A stretch of DNA of 64,000 nt from Actinopolyspora saharensis (GTDB taxonomy: Bacteria > Actinomycetota > Actinomycetes > Mycobacteriales > Pseudonocardiaceae), in the NCBI RefSeq assembly GCF_900100925.1, contig NZ_FNKO01000002.1, positions 2,294,001 through 2,358,000 on the forward strand, read 5' to 3'. Positions 58,239-64,000 of this stretch are shown piece by piece. The notes below the pieces were generated by a model that was not told the DNA's origin, did no database searches, and saw only the letters and a program-made list of their open reading frames with translations. The first letter of the stretch is position 1. Every line of letters begins with the position of its first letter. The position numbers and the translations under genes are program-made.

Positions 58239-59748
58239 CCAGGCGCCCCTTCCTGCCGAGCATCGCGCGGTCGGCGGACTCCAGGGCGGCGGAGAGCCGC
58301 AGCGGTTCGCTCAGCTCGGCCCAGCCGATCGTCACCGACACGGGGGTGCCCGCCACCAGCGCGTCCCAGTCGCCTTCGGCCACGGCCCCGGCGATCCTGG
58401 CACCGATCCGGTGGGCGTCGGTCAGGTCGGTGTTCGGGAGCACGGCGACGAACTCGTCCCCTCCGTAGCGCGCGACGAAGTCGCCCTGGCGCAGCGTGCG
58501 GGTGAGGATGGCGGCCACCCGCTGCAGCACCAGGTCCCCGGACAGGTGCCCGTAGACCGTGTTGACCTCCTTGAAACCGTCCAGGTCGATGACTCCGACT
58601 GCGGCTCGGACCCGGTTCTCGGAGAGTCGTGCCACGTGGCGGTCGAAGTGCCTGCGGTTGGGCAGGCCGGTCAGGGGGTCGGTGAGCGCTTCGGAGGCGT
58701 ACTGCTCCACGGTCCGGCGCAGCGTCTCGTGGTCGAGCTGGGCCCTGGTCCCGTCCACCAGGCCGTCCCTGAGCTGCCCGCCGTTCCCGGTCGAGATCCT
58801 GGTCGCCTCCCGGTCGGCCGCGCGGGCCGCCCGGTGGTCGTCCAGCGCCGCGTGGGCGAGGGCGCGAACGCGGGGGACCTCGGCGGCTCCGAGGGTGTAG
58901 GGGTTCACCGAGCGTCCCTCGAGCCGTTCCAGGGCCGCCGCGGGGTGCCCGGTGTGGATGTCGCGGCAGGCCGCGGCGAGCAGTCGCAGGTCCGCGACCT
59001 CCCAGCCATGCTCCTCGGCGGTGAGCAGCACCGGATCGATCTCGGCCGGTTCTCCGAGGGCCCGCAACCTGACCGCCGCGTACCCGTAGTAGTGCTGCTC
59101 GGCGGGCCAGAGCTGGCGGGGATCGGTGCGCTCGGACCAGGTGTCCAGCACCCGGCGGAGCATGTTGACGCAGGCTTCGGTGTCACCGTGGTGGTCCAGC
59201 GAGACCGCCCAGCGGACCCCGACCTCGGGCAGGGCGTGGTCACCGCTGGGCAGTCCGAGGGACTGGGCGGCCCGGTAGCAGCGCTCGGCGATAGGAACCG
59301 CCTGAGCGTGGAAACCGACGTACGAGTAGGTCACTGCCAGGTCGTGGCGGGCGGTGACGATCTCCTCGGTCGGCCCGTTCTCGATCTCGATCTCCCGCCC
59401 GGACTGGACCAGGTGGCGCACGCAGCGTTCCAGCGATTCGGGAGCGGCGATGATCCCGGCCAGGGCGTGCAGGTGGCCGCGCAGCGCGGGGGCCTGCTCG
59501 TTCTCCAGGGCCTCGAACGCCCGGTCCAGCACCGCCGGGCACTCCTCGGTGCGTCCGAGGTTGAACAGCCGCCCCAGCTTGAGGACGAGGGCCCGACTGG
59601 CCACGAGCGGATCCCGGGTCTCGGCGGCCACGCCGTCGGCGATCTCGATGGCCCCGGCGTTGTCGCCGTTGCGGGTCAACGAGCGGATCCGCTCGAAGCG
59701 GTCCGCGAAATCCGCTCCGGAGTCGACTTCTGTTCCAGGAACCTGCAT
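58225..59748 (-). CDS. TPR-GGDEF diguanylate cyclase
   Basis: 507 residues. The N-terminal 1-330 is an all-helical TPR-like region, probably a protein-binding sensor. The GGDEF domain (about 345-505) has DPLTGLPNRRHFDRHV, FKEVNTVYGHLSGD and the active-site FVARYGGDEFVAVLP. RQGD is five residues before GGDEF, the position of the product-inhibition I-site (RxxD). It should make cyclic-di-GMP with feedback inhibition. No membrane segments, so cytosolic. ATG 59748 or the GTG just before it. Confidence 0.9.
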   Translation of the reverse strand: MQVPGTEVDSGADFADRFERIRSLTRNGDNAGAIEIADGVAAETRDPLVASRALVLKLGRLFNLGRTEECPAVLDRAFEALENEQAPALRGHLHALAGIIAAPESLERCVRHLVQSGREIEIENGPTEEIVTARHDLAVTYSYVGFHAQAVPIAERCYRAAQSLGLPSGDHALPEVGVRWAVSLDHHGDTEACVNMLRRVLDTWSERTDPRQLWPAEQHYYGYAAVRLRALGEPAEIDPVLLTAEEHGWEVADLRLLAAACRDIHTGHPAAALERLEGRSVNPYTLGAAEVPRVRALAHAALDDHRAARAADREATRISTGNGGQLRDGLVDGTRAQLDHETLRRTVEQYASEALTDPLTGLPNRRHFDRHVARLSENRVRAAVGVIDLDGFKEVNTVYGHLSGDLVLQRVAAILTRTLRQGDFVARYGGDEFVAVLPNTDLTDAHRIGARIAGAVAEGDWDALVAGTPVSVTIGWAELSEPLRLSAALESADRAMLGRKGRLAGSA

Positions 59749-59917
59749 CACCTGTCCCCGCAGTGTTCGACCGGCGGCAACCGGCTGCCGTCATCTGTGC
59801 ACGATAGTGCCATGTAGATGTGAAAGTAGTCACGAGCAGCGGATCGCGAGGTGGCGGAGTTCCGCCCGCTCGTCCAGCCCGCCCCCGGGCCGGGTGAGCG
59901 AGCGGGGCGGGAAGTCC

Positions 59918-59941
59918 GGGACCGGGCCGGTGCCCGGTCCC
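59918..59941 (-). terminator. Terminator hairpin of fumC
   Basis: GGGACCGGGC-CGGT-GCCCGGTCCC, 10 perfect pairs, 100 bases after the fumC stop on the minus strand. The rest of the 291-base gap to the GGDEF gene shows no gene. Confidence 0.65.
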
Positions 59942-60042
59942 GGCGCGGGGTGCCCCGACCGGGGACCCCGCCGTACCACGACATCCCCGGCCCGGCCCCG
60001 AGGAGCGCGCCGCTCGTCCCGACCGCGGAGGCGGAACCGGCC

Positions 60043-61440
60043 TCAGCGCTCGGCGCGCGCCATGCTCAGCACGTCCAGCGCCGTGTCGAGCTGCTCCTTG
60101 GTCAACTTGCCTGCCTCGATGTAGCCGCGCTCCAGCACGACGTCGCGGATGGTCTTGCGCTCCTTCAACGCCTGCTTGGCCACGGAGGCGGCCTCCTCGT
60201 AGCCGATGTAGCGGTTGAGCGGGGTGACGATGGAGGGGGAACCCTCGGCGTACTCGCGGGTCTGCTCGGTGTTGACCTCCACGCCCGCGAAGACCTTCTC
60301 GGCCAGCAGCCTGGAGACGGCGGCCAGCAGCCGAGCGGACTCGAGCACGTTCCTGGCGATGACCGGCAGGTTCACGTTCAACTGGAAGTTGCCCTGCGAA
60401 CCGGCGAAGGAGACCGCGGCGTCGTTGCCGACCACCTGGGCGACCACCTGCATCGTCGCCTCGGGGATCACCGGGTTGACCTTGCCGGGCATGATCGAGG
60501 AACCGGGCTGCAGGTCCGGCAGCGCCAGCTCGGACAGCCCGGTGCGCGGGCCGGAACCGAGCCAGCGCAGGTCGTTGGCGATCTTGTTGAGGCTCACGCC
60601 CGCGGTGCGCAGGTTCCCGGAGGTCTCCACCACGCCGTCCTGGCTGGCCTGGGCCTCGAAGTGGTTGCGCGCCTCGGTCAGCGGCAGCTCGGTCACCCGC
60701 GCCAGCTCCGCGGACACCGCTGCTCCGAACCCTTCGGGGGCGTTGAGTCCCGAACCGACGGCCGTGCCGCCGATGGGCAGCTCACCCAGCCTGTCGAGCC
60801 CGGCGCGCAGCCGTTCGACCCCGTAGCGCACCTGGGCGGCCCAGGCCCCGGCCTCCTGGCCGAGCGTGATCGGAACCGCGTCCATCAGGTGGGTGCGCCC
60901 GGACTTGACGATCTCGTCCCACTCGGAGGCCTTGACCTCGATGGCCGCGGCCAGCTGCTCCAGCGCGGGCACGGTGTCGGTGAGCACCGCCTCGGTGGCC
61001 GCCACGTGGATGGTGGTGGGGAAGGTGTCGTTGGAGGACTGCGAGGCGTTGACGTGGTCGTTGGGGTGCACGTCCCGCCCGAGCGAACGCGTGGCGAGGG
61101 TGGCGATGACCTCGTTGGCGTTCATGTTCGACGAGGTCCCGGAGCCGGTCTGGAACACGTCGATGGGGAAGTGCTCGTCGTGGTGTCCGGCGGCGACCTC
61201 GTCAGCCGCGGCCGCGATGGCCGCGGACATGTCCGAGTCCAGCACCCCCAGCTGGCCGTTGACCCGGGCGGTGGCGGCCTTGAGCAGGCCGAGCGCGCGG
61301 ATCTGGGCACGTTCCAGCCCGTGCCCGGAGACCGGGAAGTTGTCCACGGCACGCTGGGTCTGCGCGCGGTACAGCGCCTCGGCGGGCACCTGGACCTCGC
61401 CCATCGTGTCGTGCTCGGTGCGGTATTGCTGTTCACTCAT
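60043..61440 (-). CDS. fumC: Class II fumarase
   Basis: 465 residues; reversible hydration of fumarate to malate in the TCA cycle. [33 protein letters not shown], and the superfamily signature [11 protein letters not shown] (catalytic loop Ser) are intact. ATG 61440 begins [16 protein letters not shown]; the open frame extends to 61500 without a site. CACACT lies six bases before ATG as a possible leaderless -10. Counterpart of Rv1098c. Confidence 0.95.
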   Translation of the reverse strand: MSEQQYRTEHDTMGEVQVPAEALYRAQTQRAVDNFPVSGHGLERAQIRALGLLKAATARVNGQLGVLDSDMSAAIAAAADEVAAGHHDEHFPIDVFQTGSGTSSNMNANEVIATLATRSLGRDVHPNDHVNASQSSNDTFPTTIHVAATEAVLTDTVPALEQLAAAIEVKASEWDEIVKSGRTHLMDAVPITLGQEAGAWAAQVRYGVERLRAGLDRLGELPIGGTAVGSGLNAPEGFGAAVSAELARVTELPLTEARNHFEAQASQDGVVETSGNLRTAGVSLNKIANDLRWLGSGPRTGLSELALPDLQPGSSIMPGKVNPVIPEATMQVVAQVVGNDAAVSFAGSQGNFQLNVNLPVIARNVLESARLLAAVSRLLAEKVFAGVEVNTEQTREYAEGSPSIVTPLNRYIGYEEAASVAKQALKERKTIRDVVLERGYIEAGKLTKEQLDTALDVLSMARAER

Positions 61441-61530
61441 GTTGAGAGTGTGAACCGTGGGGTCAGGAGTGGTCAGTATGGGTTCGACCACGTTGACCAA
61501 GAATTCGTGGCGGAGCTCCGCGTGGGTGGC

Positions 61531-61645
61531 CGGTTAGCCGGCACGTGAGTCGGCGCCTTGCTGTGTTGGGCCGCTCTTGAGTAGCGACCTACGCGGCGAG
61601 CGGCCCGGCCTTGCAATGCATCCGACTCACGCACCGGAGCTTCTC
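61531..61645 (+). repeat. Repeat module A, copy 3
   Basis: Outer arms GTGAGTCGG (61545-61553) and CCGACTCAC (61622-61630), inner GGGCCGCTC/GAGCGGCCC perfect, centre GTAGCGACCTAC at 61581-61592. Followed by a GCGCTCGCGT motif at 61663-61672. It lies in the 367-base gap between fumC and the protease stop, about 160 bases past the protease 3' end; no gene there. Confidence 0.9.
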
Positions 61646-61807
61646 GTTCTGCGTGGGCTGAAGCGCTCGCGTTGGGGTGAGGGACTTTTCGACGGGTCGG
61701 TTTCGGCGCGGTGAGGTCGTCCGGCACGTGGGGGCGCGGGCACGCCCTCGGCACGCACCCGCTGCGTCCGCTGTGGACGGGAGGTGCGTGCCGCGCGGCG
61801 CGTCGGG

Positions 61808-62593
61808 TCATCCTTGCGTGTGCGAGCGGATCCAGTCGCCGTAGGCGGTGGCGTCGGTGTAGACGGAAGGTGCCGTTCCGCAGGCGGGGATCGGACTGCC
61901 GAGCCTGCTGGTGACCCCGATCAGTTTCCGGTCGCCGGGTTCACCGCGCAGCTGCGGCCCTCCGGAATCGCCGAAGCAGGCGTTCGAGAACGGCTTGTCG
62001 CTGCTCGTGCACAGCTCGGTGGCCCCGTCGATGGTGCCGAGGCTGCACTGGAGATCGCTTACCAGTTTGGTGTCCAGCTGCTGGAGCTGTTCGGGCGGTT
62101 GGCCGCAGCCGCGGGTGCGGCAGGTGAGGCCCCAACCGATGATGCTGGTGGGGGTGCCCGCCTGGCCGGGCTGCTCCGCGAGCTCGACCGGTTGTTGTTC
62201 CACGGACTGGTCCAACTTGACCAGTGCGATGTCGCCCTGCGGTGATTCGGTGGCGTAGTCCGGGTGGGGGACTGCGCTGTCGACGCCGGTGACGGTTCCG
62301 CCGGTGGTGTGATCGGAGCTGCCGATGCGCACTTGGAGCTCGTCGGCCGAGACGTCCTGGACGCAGTGGGCCGCCGTGAGCGCCCACTGCTCGTCGATGA
62401 GCGAAGCACCGCAGAAGTGCTTGCCGTTCTGCTGCAGGGAGGCCATCCACTCGTACGACTCGTCGGCCTGGTCACCGCCCACGATCATCGTGTTCGGTTC
62501 GTCCGGTGCGGGTGTGGCTCCGGCGGCGGGAACAACGGCCAGGGCCATGGCCGCGGCCGCGAATCCGCCCAACAGCGTAGCTGTTTTTCGCAC
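61808..62593 (-). CDS. Secreted trypsin-like serine protease
   Basis: 261 residues. Signal peptide (LLGGFAAAAMALAVVPAAGA), short propeptide, then mature domain from IVGGDQADESYEW. Triad: His in LTAAHCVQD, Asp in GDIALVKLD, Ser in ACFGDSGGPQL. Six cysteines, fitting three disulfides. The residue at the trypsin 189 position (six before the Ser) is Asn and not Asp, so arginine/lysine preference is doubtful. GTG 62593 has GGAGAGC upstream; an ATG 36 bases earlier is less likely. Confidence 0.9.
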   Translation of the reverse strand: MRKTATLLGGFAAAAMALAVVPAAGATPAPDEPNTMIVGGDQADESYEWMASLQQNGKHFCGASLIDEQWALTAAHCVQDVSADELQVRIGSSDHTTGGTVTGVDSAVPHPDYATESPQGDIALVKLDQSVEQQPVELAEQPGQAGTPTSIIGWGLTCRTRGCGQPPEQLQQLDTKLVSDLQCSLGTIDGATELCTSSDKPFSNACFGDSGGPQLRGEPGDRKLIGVTSRLGSPIPACGTAPSVYTDATAYGDWIRSHTQG

Positions 62594-62802
62594 GGTGCTC
62601 TCCGTTTCGCTGCCGGTGATCGATTGCACGGCAACGTAGAAGCTTTGTTACTCGCCAGGTACCGCTGAACACCGCACGGATCTCGTCCGTTCGGAGTAGT
62701 GGGCGCGCGTGAATGGACGCGCCCTCCTTTCGGTTACGCACGGTGGGGCGGTCGGACTACGCTGGGGGACCGGCGTTCCCGTCGCCCCGTGAGGGGGTAT
62801 GG

Positions 62803-63807
62803 ATGAGTGGTGAAGCGGTATCGAGCGACCGTCCGGCCGCCGAGGTCGACGTGCTGATCGTCGGTGCGGGGCCGACCGGTCTCTACGCCGCCTACTACGC
62901 CGGTTTTCGCGGACTGACCTCGGCCCTGGTCGACTCGCTGCCCGAACCGGGAGGCCAGGTGACCGCCATGTACCCGGAGAAGCGGATTTTCGACGTGGCC
63001 GGCTTCCCCGAAGTGCGCGGCAAGGACCTGGTCGGCGCGCTGGTGGAGCAGGCCGGCAGATACGAGCCCACCTACCTGCTCGGGAGGTACGCCACCGAGC
63101 TCTCCGAAGTACCGGAGGGATTCGTGGTGGAGCTCGGTGACGGGACCAGCGTGCGCACCGGGGCCGTGCTGGTCACCGCGGGGATCGGGGAGTTCACACC
63201 CCGCCCGCTGCCCGCCGCCGACGGCTGGCTCGACAAGGGAGTGGTGCACTTCATCCCCGAGCTGGAGGTGCACAGTGGACGAGACGTCGTCGTGGTCGGA
63301 GGCGGGGACTCCGCGTTCGACTGGGCCCTGGCGCTGCACCCCGTGGCGAACAGCGTCACGCTCGTGCACCGCAGGGCGCGCTTCCGCGCCCAGGCCGGGC
63401 TGATCCAGGAGGTGGAGCGGCTCGGAGTGCCGATGATCACCGAGGCCGAGGTCTTCGAGATCAGGGGCGACGAGAACGGCGTCCGCGAGGTCGAGCTCGA
63501 ACTCGGCGACGGCACGCGGCGGGTGCTCACGGCGCAGACCGTCGTCGCCGCGCTCGGATTCACGGCTGACCTGGGGGCGATCGAGCACTGGGGACTGGAG
63601 CTGGAGAAGCGCTCCATCAAAGTGGACACCACCATGCGCACCACCAGGAAGGGGATCTACGCGGCCGGCGACATCGCCACCTACCCCGGCAAGGTCAAGC
63701 TCATCGCGACCGGCTTCGGGGAAGCGGCCACGGCGATCAACAACATCGCCGTCGAGCTGGACCCCGCGGCCAGGCTGTTTCCCGGGCACTCCACCAACAA
63801 GGGGTGA
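62803..63807 (+). CDS. Ferredoxin-NADP reductase, thioredoxin-reductase-like
   Basis: 334-residue flavoprotein. FAD motif VLIVGAGPTGLYAAYYAGFRG, NADPH motif VVVVGGGDSAFDWAL, and C-terminal IYAAGDIATYPGKVKLIATGFGEA. The CxxC of thioredoxin reductases is absent, as in the YumC-type ferredoxin/flavodoxin-NADP reductases. Electron partner not in the window. ATG 62803 has GAGGGGG eight bases upstream; TACGCT at 62757-62762 is a likely -10. Confidence 0.9.
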   Translation: MSGEAVSSDRPAAEVDVLIVGAGPTGLYAAYYAGFRGLTSALVDSLPEPGGQVTAMYPEKRIFDVAGFPEVRGKDLVGALVEQAGRYEPTYLLGRYATELSEVPEGFVVELGDGTSVRTGAVLVTAGIGEFTPRPLPAADGWLDKGVVHFIPELEVHSGRDVVVVGGGDSAFDWALALHPVANSVTLVHRRARFRAQAGLIQEVERLGVPMITEAEVFEIRGDENGVREVELELGDGTRRVLTAQTVVAALGFTADLGAIEHWGLELEKRSIKVDTTMRTTRKGIYAAGDIATYPGKVKLIATGFGEAATAINNIAVELDPAARLFPGHSTNKG

Positions 63808-63886
63808 ACCGCCGGTTCCTCGAGCCGCTGTCCTCGGCGCTTCCGGGGACATTCTCCGGTGCTGCCCGGGACGGAGAACCCGAAGC

Positions 63887-63938
63887 ACCGGTGCCGTGGT
63901 GAGCCCGCCCCGCCCTCGCGGGGGCACCCGGCACCGGG
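63887..63938 (+). terminator. Possible terminator after the ferredoxin reductase gene
   Basis: CCGGTGCCG (63888-63896) and CGGCACCGG (63929-63937) enclose a GC-rich loop with its own CCCGCC/GGGGGC pairing. The last 190 bases of the window show no gene. Confidence 0.4.
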
Positions 63939-64000
63939 GTGGTGGCTGCTCGACGCCGGGCACCCGCTCGCGAACAGAGGGGAGGTCCCGCGGGAGGCCT

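Overview
The window is about 70% G+C chromosomal DNA from a mycelial actinomycete. Evidence: mycothiol amidase Mca, two chaplin-like secreted peptides, proline-rich RDD and YidC proteins, many GTG starts, and several promoters whose TANNNT box lies 6-8 bases before the start codon (leaderless transcripts). A Pseudonocardiales genus such as Actinopolyspora or Saccharopolyspora fits, but I cannot prove it from this sequence.

The backbone follows the gene order known from Mycobacterium tuberculosis between eno (Rv1023) and the fumarase gene (Rv1098c). It runs eno, ftsB-like, DUF501, ppx (1-7145); fadA-type thiolase, SGNH hydrolase, cbs, RDD protein, metB (26430-34244); greA, DUF4307, mca, small membrane protein (36972-39668); DUF255 protein, hlyIII, short-chain prenyl diphosphate synthase (45127-48924); phoH2 (51596-52990); and fumC (60043-61440). 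Blocks absent from that order read as local insertions: an AidB-like dehydrogenase and a lytic transglycosylase before ppx; a complete peptide ABC operon (7354-13077); an S10 carboxypeptidase and a family 5 uracil-DNA glycosylase; two toxin-antitoxin modules (15858-17445); NDH-2; a tRNA and a cobalamin-riboswitch-controlled btuFCD operon (19506-22911); a 4-hydroxyphenylpyruvate dioxygenase with a divergent Lrp/AsnC regulator; a Hen1-Pnkp RNA repair operon beside an EEP-family protein (39758-44990); a chaplin pair and a DUF885 peptidase; and a decaying island with a divergent Nramp-like transporter (53.0-56.1 kb). GuaB1, a DUF4288-type protein, a TPR-GGDEF cyclase, a secreted serine protease and a ferredoxin-NADP reductase complete the right end.

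The most unusual content is non-coding. (1) A modular repeat family occurs at 2.3-2.7, 13.1-13.5, 27.95 and 61.5-61.7 kb. Its two long modules, A and B, are nested inverted repeats that share almost nothing except their centre, GTAGCGACCTAC. (2) In two places an accessory cassette is bracketed by direct repeats of the 3' end of the adjoining housekeeping gene: vapBC1 between two copies of the udg 3' end, and the Nramp/kdgD/lysR island between two copies of the guaB1 3' end. (3) Hairpins with a nearly constant loop sequence cluster at 53.0-58.2 kb. (4) The tRNA at 19.5 kb has a UAA anticodon but a short class I variable loop, not the long arm expected of tRNA-Leu.

The 53.0-56.0 kb segment is a gene graveyard. 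It holds a truncated HTH regulator, a frameshifted DUF397 gene, a broken kdgD and a doubly frameshifted LysR gene, around one intact transporter whose base composition is lower in G+C than its surroundings.
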